Shown: positions 33,222-41,497 of the stretch, piece after piece | Layout: every line of letters begins with the position of its first letter | Position numbering within the stretch: the first letter of the stretch is position 1 | From: RGIG5579 sp045655865 | GTDB lineage: Bacteria > Bacillota > Clostridia > Oscillospirales > SIG627 | NCBI GenBank assembly: GCA_045655865.1 | Contig: JAZOQB010000010.1 | Span: 1-64,000 of the forward strand | Direction: 5' to 3' | DNA: 64,000 nt | Made by a program: the position numbers and the translations under genes | The notes under the pieces: generated by a model | Seen by the model: the letters and a program-made list of their open reading frames with translations, nothing else | What the model was told of the DNA's origin: nothing | Databases searched by the model: none

Positions 33222-33970
33222 AGATCCAGAGTCAATTCCACCGGGCAGTGATCACTGCCGTGGATCTCGGTTAAGATCCGGCTGTCCCGGATCTTGTCAT
33301 TTAAATTGCGGGAGACCACGAAATAATCAATGCGCCAACCCACGTTTCGTTCTCTTGCCCGCATCCGGTAGCTCCACCAGGAATAGGCGTCTTTTCGGTC
33401 CGGATAAAGGTAGCGGAAGGAATCGGTAAAGCCGGCTTGAAGAAGAAGAGAAAATTTTTCCCTCTCTTCATTGGAAAAACCGGGGTTTCCCACGTTGGCT
33501 TTCGGGTGGGCAAGGTCGATCTCTTGGTGGGCAACGTTTAAGTCACCGCAGAGGATCACGCTCTTTTTTTCGGCAAGAGAAGAAAGGTAGGAGCGAAGAT
33601 CGTCTTCATAGGCCATGCGGTAAGACAGGCGCTTGAGTTCCGGCTGAGCGTTGGGGGTGTAGGAATTGACCAGGAAAAAGGAGTCAAATTCCAGGGTGAC
33701 AAGTCTCCCCTCGTCGCTGTATTTTCCGTCGATCCCATAAAGGGCGCGCAAGGGCTCTTTTTTGGAAAAGATCACGGTGCCGGAATAGCCCTTTTTTTCC
33801 GCACTGCTCCAAAACTGCAGATAACCGGGGGTGAGAATTTCGGCCTGATCTTGCTGCATTTTGCTTTCCTGAACACAGAAAAGATCTGCATCGCTATCTT
33901 TGAAAAAATCCAAAAAGCCTTTTTGCATACAGGCCCGAAGACCGTTCACGTTCCAGGAAATCAGTTTCAT
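33218..33970 (-). CDS. xth: Exodeoxyribonuclease III
   Basis: An AP endonuclease/3' exonuclease of the ExoA type, 250 residues, acting in base excision repair. Landmarks are MKLISWNVNGLRA, LFCVQESKM (metal Glu), YSGTVIFSKKEP, the catalytic LCGDLNVAH, a WWSYR block and the C-terminal GSDHCPVEL with the active Asp-His pair. The ATG at 33970 gives the standard start; the longer frame enters the promoter. It is cotranscribed with the downstream membrane protein. Confidence 0.96.
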   Translation of the reverse strand: MKLISWNVNGLRACMQKGFLDFFKDSDADLFCVQESKMQQDQAEILTPGYLQFWSSAEKKGYSGTVIFSKKEPLRALYGIDGKYSDEGRLVTLEFDSFFLVNSYTPNAQPELKRLSYRMAYEDDLRSYLSSLAEKKSVILCGDLNVAHQEIDLAHPKANVGNPGFSNEEREKFSLLLQAGFTDSFRYLYPDRKDAYSWWSYRMRARERNVGWRIDYFVVSRNLNDKIRDSRILTEIHGSDHCPVELTLDL

Positions 33971-34003
33971 GTTCTCTTTGTCCTTTGTTGATTCTTTTTT
34001 TTC

Positions 34004-34032
34004 ATTATATCGGCGGTGAGAAAAAAAGTCAA
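34004..34032 (-). promoter_or_regulatory. Promoter of the exonuclease III gene
   Basis: Minus-strand TTGACT (34032-34027), a 17-bp spacer and a perfect TATAAT (34009-34004). Confidence 0.85.
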
Positions 34033-34119
34033 TTCCGGGCTTTGGCGCAAAAGATGACAAAAAAACCGATTCTCTTTTGATATGATGGGAAAAAGGCCAA
34101 CGGAAAGGAAAAGGAAAGA

Positions 34120-34431
34120 ATGAAACTGGAAACGAGTACCAAGGACGGAGAGTATATCGTTCGGATCTCGGGGGACATCGACCACCACAGAGCCCCGGGG
34201 ATCCGGGAGGAGATCGACCGGGTTTTGGAAAAAACCCGACCCCGGCGCCTGGTTTTGGATCTGGGACAGACCGATTTTATGGATTCCTCCGGTCTGGGTC
34301 TGATCTTGGGGCGGTTGAGAAAAACCGGAGAAATGGAAATTGCCATGACGCTGATCAACCCCAACCCCGCCGTGCAAAAGATCTTGCGCCTGGCGGGAGT
34401 GGAAAATATGCTGGATATTCGATATTTGTGA
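34120..34431 (+). CDS. spoIIAA: Anti-sigma F factor antagonist SpoIIAA
   Basis: A 103-residue STAS-domain protein. When unphosphorylated it releases sigma F from SpoIIAB in the forespore. The phosphorylation-site loop is LDLGQTDFMDSSGLGLILGR with the target Ser in DSSG. AAAGGAAAAGGAAAG precedes the ATG. It is the first gene of the spoIIA operon; I could not find a clear sigma-H-type promoter in the short region after the exonuclease promoter. Confidence 0.96.
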   Translation: MKLETSTKDGEYIVRISGDIDHHRAPGIREEIDRVLEKTRPRRLVLDLGQTDFMDSSGLGLILGRLRKTGEMEIAMTLINPNPAVQKILRLAGVENMLDIRYL

Positions 34432-34440
34432 GGAAGAGAC

Positions 34441-34875
34441 ATGAAGGAAATATTAAACTCTGCCCGGGTGCGGTTTCCCGCCTTGGGTGAAAACGAAAGC
34501 TTTGCCCGAATCTTGACCGCGGGCTTTTTGATGCATCTGGGGGTGACACCGGCGCTTCTTGCGGACTTAAAAACCGTGGTCAGCGAGGCTGTGACCAACG
34601 CCATCGTTCACGGCTACCGGGGTCGGGACGGAAAAAATTCTTACATACTCCTGGAGCTGCGTTATTACAGCGATCGAACCTTGGTCATTGCCGTCACCGA
34701 CCGAGGACAGGGGATCGAAAACGTGGATGAGGCCATGCAGCCCTTCTTTACCACCGACAAGGAAGGGGAGCGCAGCGGAATGGGACTTCCCATCATGCAG
34801 GCCTTTTCCGATTCCTTGCGTATCACGTCCCGCCCCGGATGCACCAAGGTGGTCATGCGAAAAAAGCTTCCATGA
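34441..34875 (+). CDS. spoIIAB: Anti-sigma F factor and serine kinase SpoIIAB
   Basis: A 144-residue GHKL kinase that binds sigma F and phosphorylates SpoIIAA. The N box is LKTVVSEAVTNAIVHGY, the G1 box VTDRGQGI and the G2 region GERSGMGLPIM. It is 9 bp after spoIIAA and overlaps sigF by 4 bp. Its presence indicates that the organism, or its recent ancestor, forms endospores. Confidence 0.96.
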   Translation: MKEILNSARVRFPALGENESFARILTAGFLMHLGVTPALLADLKTVVSEAVTNAIVHGYRGRDGKNSYILLELRYYSDRTLVIAVTDRGQGIENVDEAMQPFFTTDKEGERSGMGLPIMQAFSDSLRITSRPGCTKVVMRKKLP

Positions 34876-35588
34876 GTTCCTACGTCAACGATCCCCAGAC
34901 CCTTCTTTTGGCCAAGGGGGGCGATCGGGTTGCCATGGAAAGCGTGGTTACCACCAATCTTGGACTGGTGAAAAGCATTGCGCTGCGATTTGTTGGACGG
35001 GGAGCGGAACTGGAGGATCTGATTCAGATCGGAACCATCGGGATGATCAAGGCGATCCTAGGCTTTGATCCGGAAAGAGAATGCCGCTTTACCACCTACG
35101 CCGTGCCTCTCATTATGGGAGAGATCAAACGCTTTCTGCGAGACGACGGATGGATCAAGATAGGCCGGGAAACCAAACAAAACGCGGCCCAGATCTTCCG
35201 TTTTGCGGAAGAGTTTGAAAAGATGAGCGGTCAGGCACCCACCATGGAGACCATTTGCGAAAAGCTTGGGCTGGAAGAGGAAAAGGTAGTTCTGGCCATG
35301 GAATCCGCCCGACCGGCGCTGTCCCTTTACGAAGAAGATGAGAACACCGGCTTTTCTCCGGAAAAGATGATCGGGGAGGACAACATTGAAAAGAGCGTTG
35401 GAACCATCGCTCTGCAAGAGGCGGTGGACGTTTTGCCCCAGGAGGAGAAAAAGCTGATCGTTCTACGGTATTTCAAAGGGTTGACCCAGTCGCAGACCGC
35501 TCGGATCCTGGGGATCACTCAGGTAAAGGTTTCCCGGGAGGAGAAGCGGATCTTAAAGAAAATGAAGCAATTTTTGACCGAATCTTGA
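34872..35588 (+). CDS. sigF: RNA polymerase sigma factor SigF (forespore)
   Basis: The first forespore-specific sigma factor, 238 residues. Region 2 is NLGLVKSIALRFVGRGAELEDLIQIGTIGMIKAI with FTTYAVPLIMGEIKRFLRDDG. Region 3 lies at about 120-160. Region 4 is LPQEEKKLIVLRYFKGLTQSQTARILGITQVKVSREEKRIL. The ATG at 34872 overlaps the spoIIAB stop; a longer frame from 34839 lies inside spoIIAB. A compact terminator follows. Confidence 0.96.
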   Translation: MSSYVNDPQTLLLAKGGDRVAMESVVTTNLGLVKSIALRFVGRGAELEDLIQIGTIGMIKAILGFDPERECRFTTYAVPLIMGEIKRFLRDDGWIKIGRETKQNAAQIFRFAEEFEKMSGQAPTMETICEKLGLEEEKVVLAMESARPALSLYEEDENTGFSPEKMIGEDNIEKSVGTIALQEAVDVLPQEEKKLIVLRYFKGLTQSQTARILGITQVKVSREEKRILKKMKQFLTES

Positions 35589-35596
35589 TCCTGTGG

Positions 35597-35621
35597 CCGA
35601 CGGCGTCCGTCTTTTTTTTGA
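35597..35621 (+). terminator. Terminator of the spoIIA operon
   Basis: GACGG (35599-35603) pairs with CCGTC (35607-35611), loop CGT, followed by eight T residues. It is short but well formed. Confidence 0.75.
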
Positions 35622-35627
35622 CGGGGC

Positions 35628-35656
35628 TTGACTTTTTATAAAAACTTTACTATAAT
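35628..35656 (+). promoter_or_regulatory. Promoter of the aromatic amino acid supraoperon
   Basis: TTGACT (35628-35633), a 17-bp spacer and perfect TATAAT (35651-35656). Transcription would start near 35663, giving a leader of about 210 nt before the first structural gene. Confidence 0.9.
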
Positions 35657-35686
35657 AAAGAAAATTTCCCGGAAAGGAGAGGCGGT

Positions 35687-35767
35687 ATGCTGAAGAATTT
35701 TTTTGGTCTTTATACTCGATTTTATTACTTTACTGAGGCGGACTGCCTGGGTCACCGGAAAAAATAA
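35687..35767 (+). CDS. Phe/Tyr-rich attenuator leader peptide
   Basis: A 26-codon open frame between the promoter and first gene of the aromatic operon, with AAAGGAG (35673-35679) 7 bp before its ATG. The peptide reads MLKNFFGLYTRFYYFTEAD and then CLGHRKK. Phe is at codons 5, 6, 12 and 15 and Tyr at 9, 13 and 14: seven aromatic codons among codons 5-15, and no Trp. Codons 18-20 form the 5' arm of the antiterminator and the stop codon lies in its loop. By analogy with pheA and trp leaders, ribosome stalling here when charged tRNA-Phe or tRNA-Tyr is scarce would let transcription continue into the operon. Confidence 0.85.
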   Translation: MLKNFFGLYTRFYYFTEADCLGHRKK

Positions 35768-35794
35768 GTTTTTTCCTACGGTTCAGAAGTCCGC
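35738..35794 (+). promoter_or_regulatory. Antiterminator hairpin of the aromatic operon leader
   Basis: GCGGACT (35738-35744, inside the leader peptide) pairs perfectly with AGTCCGC (35788-35794). Within it, CTG, CCG and the run GGAAAAAA pair with CAG, CGG and TTTTTTCC around a TAAG loop that contains the leader stop codon. Its 3' arm shares TCCGC with the terminator's 5' arm, so the two structures exclude each other. Confidence 0.8.
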
Positions 35795-35840
35795 AATTTG
35801 TGTATTCTCCGAAAGAATGCAAGGTTGCGGATTTTTTTTT
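35790..35840 (+). terminator. Attenuator terminator of the aromatic operon
   Basis: TCCGCAA (35790-35796) pairs with TTGCGGA (35825-35831). An inner stem TTG...ATTCT with AGAATGCAA extends it, with a bulge, and nine T residues follow (35832-35840). It lies between the leader peptide and the aminotransferase gene. Confidence 0.88.
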
Positions 35841-35871
35841 GAATTTTAACGAAGATTTTGGAGGATTTTGT

Positions 35872-37059
35872 ATGATCTCACAGGAAATGCTCCGTTTGGG
35901 GCGTCAGAGCTCGGTGATTCGCGCCATTTCTGAATACGGTGCGCAAAGGAAAAAAGAGATCGGAGCGGAAAACGTATTTGACTTTTCTCTGGGGAATCCC
36001 AGTATCCCTGCACCGGATGCCATTGAAAAGACCATGATAGATCTGGTGGAGAATACGCCTGCGGCCCTCCTTCACGGTTACACCTCTTCTGCGGGGGATA
36101 TGGGCGTGCGGGAGAAGATTGCCGCTTTTCTCCAGGAAAGATTTCACTTTCCTGCCCAAGCCGGTCTGATCTACATGACCTGCGGTGCTGCGGCCAGTCT
36201 CACCGTGGCTCTTCACGCTCTTTTAAATCCCGGAGACCAGGTGGTGGTTCCCACTCCCTTTTTCCCCGAATATCGGGTCTTTATTGAAAAGGCCGGGGGA
36301 AAACTGGTGGAAGCTCTCTGTCATCAACCCTCTTTCCAGCTCAACCTTGATGAAATGGAAAAGGCCATTACAGAGAAGACCAAGGTGGTTATGCTCAACT
36401 CCCCCAACAACCCCACCGGCGCGGTATACAGCCGTGAGAGTCTGGAGGCGCTTTCTGCCCTCTTAAAGAAAAAAGAGGAAGAATACGGCACGCAGATCTT
36501 CCTTCTTACCGACGAGCCCTACCGGGAACTCTACTACGGTACCGAGCCTTTGCCTTGGATCCCCAGCCTTTACCACCGGACTTTGGTGGCCTACTCTTAC
36601 AGCAAATCTCTCTCTCTGCCCGGGGAGCGGATCGGGTACCTTTTGGTCTCCCCTGAGTGCCCCGACGCCGGGGACGTTTTCGCCGCCGTTTGCGGTGCAG
36701 GCCGAAGCCTTGGCTTTGTGTGTGCGCCCTCTCTTTGGCAGAGAGTGGTGGGAAAAAATCAGGGACTGGTCGGTGACGTGGAAGCTTACCGAAAGAACCG
36801 GGATCTTCTCTCTGCGGCCCTACAGGAAATGGGTTATGTGGTCACCCCTCCCGCCGGCGCCTTTTACCTTTTTGTCAAGGCTCTGGAGGAGGACGCGAAC
36901 GAGTTTTCCCAGCGGGCGAAAAAGCACGAGCTTCTTCTGGTTCCCAGCGATTCCTTCGGGGTCCGGGGCTTTGTGCGTATCTCCTACTGCGTGGCGCGGG
37001 AGACCATTGAACGGTCCTTGCCGGCGTTCCGAGCGCTTATGGAGGAATACAAAAAATGA
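35872..37059 (+). CDS. PLP-dependent aminotransferase (class I), probable aromatic/aspartate type
   Basis: A 395-residue fold-type I transaminase. Motifs are FSLGNPSIPAPD, MTCGAAASLTVALHALLNPGD, MLNSPNNPTGAVYS (pyridoxal binding), TDEPYREL (Asp to PLP nitrogen), the Schiff-base Lys in SYSKSLSLPGERIGY, and the substrate-binding Arg in GFVRISYCV. As the first gene of an operon making Phe and Tyr, it likely performs the last transamination of phenylpyruvate and 4-hydroxyphenylpyruvate (inference); an aspartate specificity cannot be excluded. GGAGG lies 7 bp before the ATG at 35872. It overlaps pheA by 4 bp. Confidence 0.9.
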   Translation: MISQEMLRLGRQSSVIRAISEYGAQRKKEIGAENVFDFSLGNPSIPAPDAIEKTMIDLVENTPAALLHGYTSSAGDMGVREKIAAFLQERFHFPAQAGLIYMTCGAAASLTVALHALLNPGDQVVVPTPFFPEYRVFIEKAGGKLVEALCHQPSFQLNLDEMEKAITEKTKVVMLNSPNNPTGAVYSRESLEALSALLKKKEEEYGTQIFLLTDEPYRELYYGTEPLPWIPSLYHRTLVAYSYSKSLSLPGERIGYLLVSPECPDAGDVFAAVCGAGRSLGFVCAPSLWQRVVGKNQGLVGDVEAYRKNRDLLSAALQEMGYVVTPPAGAFYLFVKALEEDANEFSQRAKKHELLLVPSDSFGVRGFVRISYCVARETIERSLPAFRALMEEYKK

Positions 37060-38150
37060 AAAACAATCTCTTGGAAGAAGCCCGGGGGGATATTGACCGT
37101 ATTGACCGGGCTATGGCGACCCTTTTTGAAGAAAGAATGGAAGCTGCAGGCAAGGTTGCCTTATATAAAAAAGAGACGGGCATGCCCATTTTTGACCCTG
37201 CCCGGGAGGAAGAGATCATCAATCGGGGCGCACAGCGGATCCAAAACGAGACGGTTCGTGGGTATTACGTGAACTTTCTTCGCACGCAGATGGATCTTTC
37301 CAAGGCTTATCAGTCCCGACTGCTCTATGGAATGCACGTGGCCTTTTCCGGAGTGCCGGGGGCGTTTGCGGAAATTGCCGCAAAGCGTATTTTCCCTCAC
37401 GGCGTGACCATGGGCTTCCCGGATTTTGAAGAGGCGTACCGCGCCGTGGAAGACGGCCGGTGTGACGTGGCGGTGCTACCTTTGGAAAACAGTACCAACG
37501 GCGACGTGGGGACGGTGATGGATCTGGCCTTTTTCGGCTCTCTTTCCGTTAACGGCATTTACGACGTGGAAGTCAAACAGAATCTTTTGGCAAAACTTGG
37601 AGCGCATCTTTCGGATATCAAAACTGTGATCAGTCATCCTCAGGCCCTTGGACAGTGCGCTCCCTTTTTGAAAAAGGGCGGGTTTGAAACCGTGGAGGCG
37701 GCAAACACCGCCGTAGCGGCGAAAATGGTAGCAAATTCACAGGAAATGTCCCTGGCGGCCATTGGAAGCCAGGAGGCCGCCGAGGAGTACGGGCTTCAGG
37801 TTCTAAGATCTAACATTCACGAAAAAGGGGGGAACACCACCCGCTTTGCCGTGTTCTCTCGGACGAAAAAGGACCCGTCCCCCACCGATCGCCAGTTTTT
37901 GATGGTCTTTACGGTGAAAAACGAGGCCGGGGCTTTGGCCAAGGCTGTTTCCGCCATCGGAACGCACGGCTTTAATCTTCGGGCGATCAAGAGCAGACCC
38001 ACAAAGAAGCTCTCCTGGGAGTACTACTTCTTCTGTGAGGGCGAGGGGGATCTGAATTCACCCCAGGGCGAGGAAATGCTCTCCCGACTGAACGGGGTGT
38101 GTAGCGATCTGAAGGTTCTGGGCTCTTTTGAAAAAGAAAGTGTTTTGTAG
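37056..38150 (+). CDS. pheA: Chorismate mutase / prephenate dehydratase
   Basis: The bifunctional P-protein of Phe synthesis, 364 residues. An AroQ-type chorismate mutase covers 1-85 (EARGDIDRIDRAMATLFEERM, KVALYKKETGMPIFDPARE). Prephenate dehydratase covers about 92-275 (FSGVPGAFAEIAAKRIFP, LPLENSTNGDVG, ISHPQALGQC, GNTTRFAVFSR with the catalytic Thr). An ACT domain follows (GALAKAVSAIGTHGFNLRAIKSRP). The ACT motif normally reads ESRP at the Phe-binding site; here it is KSRP, so feedback inhibition may differ. It overlaps the aminotransferase by 4 bp and sits 7 bp before aroB. Confidence 0.95.
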   Translation: MKNNLLEEARGDIDRIDRAMATLFEERMEAAGKVALYKKETGMPIFDPAREEEIINRGAQRIQNETVRGYYVNFLRTQMDLSKAYQSRLLYGMHVAFSGVPGAFAEIAAKRIFPHGVTMGFPDFEEAYRAVEDGRCDVAVLPLENSTNGDVGTVMDLAFFGSLSVNGIYDVEVKQNLLAKLGAHLSDIKTVISHPQALGQCAPFLKKGGFETVEAANTAVAAKMVANSQEMSLAAIGSQEAAEEYGLQVLRSNIHEKGGNTTRFAVFSRTKKDPSPTDRQFLMVFTVKNEAGALAKAVSAIGTHGFNLRAIKSRPTKKLSWEYYFFCEGEGDLNSPQGEEMLSRLNGVCSDLKVLGSFEKESVL

Positions 38151-38157
38151 GTAAGGT

Positions 38158-39174
38158 ATGATTCTTTCTGTTAATACACGGGACAAAAGTTATCCCATCT
38201 ATCTGGAGAGGGGCGTGCTGGATCGGGCAGGAACCCTGTTCTCCTTTGCACGCAGATGCATGATCATAACAGACGATAACATTCCAAAAGAATATCTGGA
38301 CGCCCTTTCCCGGCAATGCGGCGAGCCCCATATTTTTGTGATCCGGGCGGGGGAGGAATCCAAGTCCCTTTCCACCTTTGAGGAAATTTTAGGTGAAATG
38401 CTCACTTTCGGCTTTACTCGTTCTGACTGCGTGATCGCCCTGGGGGGCGGTGTGGTGGGAGACCTGGCAGGATTTGTCGCCTCCGCTTTTCAAAGGGGCG
38501 TGGATTTTTACAATATTCCTACCACCATTCTTTCCCAGGTGGATTCCTCCATTGGCGGAAAGGTGGCGGTCAATTTCCGTGGCTTGAAAAACATGGTGGG
38601 CGCTTTCTACCCTCCCAAAGGGGTGCTCATTGATCCGGACACCTTAAAGACCCTTCCCCAAAGGCAAATTGCAAACGGTCTGGCGGAAGCGGTGAAAATG
38701 GCTTTGACTTTTGACCGGGAGCTTTTTTCCCTCTTTGAAACCGCATCTCCCATGGAAAATCTGGATCTTATCATCGAAAAAAGCCTTTTGGCCAAGAAGA
38801 CGGTGGTGGAGGAGGACGAGAGGGAGACCGGTCTGAGAAGAGTTCTCAATTTCGGGCACACCGTAGCCCACGCGCTGGAAAGCGAGAGCCATAAGACGGA
38901 CAGACCCTTGTATCACGGCGAGGCTGTGGCCCTGGGTATGATCCCCATGTGCAGTGAACCGGTAAAAGAGCGCTTGCTTTCCGTTTTAACAAAGCTCGGT
39001 CTTCCCACCGTTTGGGGAGGAGACGTGGAAAAGCTGATAGAGGCCATGGGACATGACAAGAAAATGAGCGGAAAACAGATCTGTCTGATCCGAGTGGATC
39101 AGGTGGGTTCTTTCCGGATGGAAACGCTGTCTTTTGCCGCATTTTCAGAAGAAGTGAAAGGCTATAAATTATGA
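38158..39174 (+). CDS. aroB: 3-dehydroquinate synthase
   Basis: Second shikimate-pathway step: DAHP to 3-dehydroquinate, with NAD and a divalent metal. The 338-residue sequence has the NAD-binding ALGGGVVGDLAGFVA, the QVDSSIGGKVAVNF loop, KNMVGAFYPPKGVLID, the metal-site Glu in NGLAEAVKMAL, and the His pair in NFGHTVAHALE and LYHGEAVALGM. It is about 20 residues shorter than typical AroB. It overlaps aroC by 4 bp. Confidence 0.96.
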   Translation: MILSVNTRDKSYPIYLERGVLDRAGTLFSFARRCMIITDDNIPKEYLDALSRQCGEPHIFVIRAGEESKSLSTFEEILGEMLTFGFTRSDCVIALGGGVVGDLAGFVASAFQRGVDFYNIPTTILSQVDSSIGGKVAVNFRGLKNMVGAFYPPKGVLIDPDTLKTLPQRQIANGLAEAVKMALTFDRELFSLFETASPMENLDLIIEKSLLAKKTVVEEDERETGLRRVLNFGHTVAHALESESHKTDRPLYHGEAVALGMIPMCSEPVKERLLSVLTKLGLPTVWGGDVEKLIEAMGHDKKMSGKQICLIRVDQVGSFRMETLSFAAFSEEVKGYKL

Positions 39175-40268
39175 AAAACACCTTTGGATGCGCCATTACC
39201 CTCACTCTTTTCGGAGAGAGCCACGGAGAGGAGATCGGCTGCGTGCTGGACGGGCTTGCGCCTGGGATCGCCGTTTCGGAAGAAGAGATCGCCCGTCTTC
39301 TTTCTTTGCGCCGACCTCAGGGCGCCGTTTCTACTGCCCGTCAGGAGCCCGACCCTTTCCGAATCGTCAGTGGCGTGTATCAGGGACGGACTACGGGAAC
39401 GCCCCTTGCCATTCTGATTCCCAATCTTACCCAGAGATCCTCGGATTATGAAAGACAAACCAAACTTCGTCCCGGCCATGCGGATTTTACGGCGGAAATG
39501 AAGTATCACGGTTTTCAGGACCCCAGAGGAGGGGGCCATTTTAGCGGAAGGATCACCGCGCCCCTGGTGGCCGCAGGTGCCATCCTCCTATCTGCCCTTC
39601 GGGAAAAGGGCATTGTCATTGGCACTCATATGGCTTCTTGCGGCCAGGTTTCCGACCGGCCTTTTGCCGATCTGGGCTCTGACATCGCCTCGCTTTCTAC
39701 CCGAGCCTTCCCCGTTTTGGATCACAATGCGGCAAAGGCCATGGAAGAGGAAATTTTGACGGCAAAAAAAGAGGGAGACAGCGTGGGCGGCGTTTTGGAG
39801 ACTGCCGTTCTCGGTCTGCCTGCCGGGGTGGGAGAGCCTTGGTTTGACACCCTGGAGAGTCTTCTCTCCCACGCGCTCTTTGCCATTCCCGCCGTCAAGG
39901 GAGTGGAATTCGGGAAAGGATTTGCTCTGGCAGGACTGCGCGGCAGTCAGGCCAACGACGCCTTTTGTGTTGAAAACGGTAACATACAGACCCGAACCAA
40001 TCACAACGGCGGCATCAACGGCGGCATTTCCAACGGAATGCCACTGATCTTTCGCTGTGCCGTCAAGCCCACCCCCACCCTTTCCCGGGAGCAGGATACG
40101 GTGGATCTTCTCACCGGAGAAGAATGTACCATAGCTTCCCGAGGCAGGCACGACCCTTGTATCGTTCACCGAGCCCGGGTCGTGGTGGACAGTATGACGG
40201 CGCTTACGTTGGCCGATGCCCTCACGCTTCGCTTTGGTACGGATTATCTTTCCGGAGGAACGCGATGA
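39171..40268 (+). CDS. aroC: Chorismate synthase
   Basis: Last common step: EPSP to chorismate, needing reduced FMN. The 365-residue protein has TLFGESHGEEIGCVLDGLAPG (catalytic His), RRPQGAVSTARQEPD, LRPGHADFTAEMKYHGFQDPRGGGHFSGRIT, NHNGGINGGISNGMPLIFR and RHDPCIVHRA. It lies between aroB and the aroE-aroK fusion with ATGA overlaps on both sides. Confidence 0.97.
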   Translation: MKNTFGCAITLTLFGESHGEEIGCVLDGLAPGIAVSEEEIARLLSLRRPQGAVSTARQEPDPFRIVSGVYQGRTTGTPLAILIPNLTQRSSDYERQTKLRPGHADFTAEMKYHGFQDPRGGGHFSGRITAPLVAAGAILLSALREKGIVIGTHMASCGQVSDRPFADLGSDIASLSTRAFPVLDHNAAKAMEEEILTAKKEGDSVGGVLETAVLGLPAGVGEPWFDTLESLLSHALFAIPAVKGVEFGKGFALAGLRGSQANDAFCVENGNIQTRTNHNGGINGGISNGMPLIFRCAVKPTPTLSREQDTVDLLTGEECTIASRGRHDPCIVHRARVVVDSMTALTLADALTLRFGTDYLSGGTR

Positions 40269-41497
40269 AGTACGGCTTGCTTGGAGAAAAACTGGGGCAT
40301 AGTTTTTCCGCACTCATTCACGCAAGGCTGGGGCTTTACCAATACCAGCTTTACCCTGTGGCAAAAGAAGATTTTTCCCTTTTTATGGAGCGCCGGGATT
40401 TTTCCGGGATCAACGTTACCATTCCCTATAAAAAAGACGTGATCGCCTACTTGAAAGAAATCAGCCCCGAGGCATCTGTTTGCGGTGCAGTAAATACTAT
40501 TGTCAACCGGAACGGGGAGCTGTTTGGTTTTAATACGGATATTCTGGGATTACAGGCCCTGCTGAACAAGACGGGGGTCAGCCTTTCCGGGAAAAACGTT
40601 CTGATTCTGGGATCCGGCGGCACTTCCGGTACTGCCTTGGCGCTTTGCCAAAAGCTGGGAGCCCGATCGGCAGAGAGGCTCTCCCGCACCGGAAAAGAGG
40701 GGAGCCTGACCTATCGGGAGGCCGCGACCCGTGGGGATACCCAGGTCATCATCAACACCACCCCTTGCGGAATGTATCCGCAGATCGACGCGTGCCCCAT
40801 CTCTCTGTCCTCCTTTCCCCATCTTGAGGCGGTGGCGGACGCGGTGTACAATCCGCTGAAAAGCCAGCTGGTTGTGGAGGGAGAAAAACGCGGGGTCCCC
40901 AGTGTGGGGGGCTTGTTTATGCTGGTGGCCCAGGCGGTTTACGCCGCTGGGATCTTCACCGAAAGAAAAGATCTGGAAGACCGGATCTGTCCTATTTATG
41001 AAGAACTTTTAAAAGAAAAACAAAACATCGTTCTCATCGGTATGCCGGGATCCGGAAAAAGCACCATTGGCCGGGCTTTGGCGAAGAGATTGGGAAAAGA
41101 ATTTGTAGACAGCGACGAGCAGATCGTAAAGATGGCGGAAGAGTCGATCCCGGAGATCTTTGCAAAAGAGGGAGAGGCATCTTTCCGGGACCGGGAGAGC
41201 CGGGCTATCCGGGAGTTATCTGCCCGACAGGGGGTAGTCATTGCCACCGGTGGCGGCGCCGTTCTTCGGGAAAAGAATCTGGATTTGCTTCGGCAAAATG
41301 GGATCCTGGTCTTTCTGGACGCGCCTCTGGAGAGTCTTCGCGCCACCGCGGATCGGCCGCTTTCCTCTGATTTTGAGTCCCTAAAACAGCGCTACGAAGA
41401 ACGCTATGAGATCTATTGCCGGGCGGCAGATTACCGAATCCCGGTGAGTAGGAACGTGGAAGAAAATGTTTGTGCCATCATAAAGGAGCTTTCATGA
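40265..41497 (+). CDS. aroE-aroK: Fused shikimate dehydrogenase - shikimate kinase
   Basis: A two-domain enzyme of 410 residues for two steps. Residues 1-245 are shikimate dehydrogenase: GHSFSALIHARLG (shikimate Ser pair), NVTIPYKKDVI (catalytic Lys), GAVNTIVN, FNTDILGLQ (catalytic Asp), the NADP loop ILGSGGTSGTA and the C-terminal GGLFMLVAQA. After a short linker (about 245-258) shikimate kinase begins: LIGMPGSGKSTIGRALAKRL (Walker A), DSDEQIVKMAEESIPEIFAKEGEASFRDRE and ATGGGAVLR. Separate proteins are the rule; this fusion puts steps 4 and 5 in one chain. The ATG overlaps the aroC stop. Confidence 0.94.
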   Translation: MKYGLLGEKLGHSFSALIHARLGLYQYQLYPVAKEDFSLFMERRDFSGINVTIPYKKDVIAYLKEISPEASVCGAVNTIVNRNGELFGFNTDILGLQALLNKTGVSLSGKNVLILGSGGTSGTALALCQKLGARSAERLSRTGKEGSLTYREAATRGDTQVIINTTPCGMYPQIDACPISLSSFPHLEAVADAVYNPLKSQLVVEGEKRGVPSVGGLFMLVAQAVYAAGIFTERKDLEDRICPIYEELLKEKQNIVLIGMPGSGKSTIGRALAKRLGKEFVDSDEQIVKMAEESIPEIFAKEGEASFRDRESRAIRELSARQGVVIATGGGAVLREKNLDLLRQNGILVFLDAPLESLRATADRPLSSDFESLKQRYEERYEIYCRAADYRIPVSRNVEENVCAIIKELS

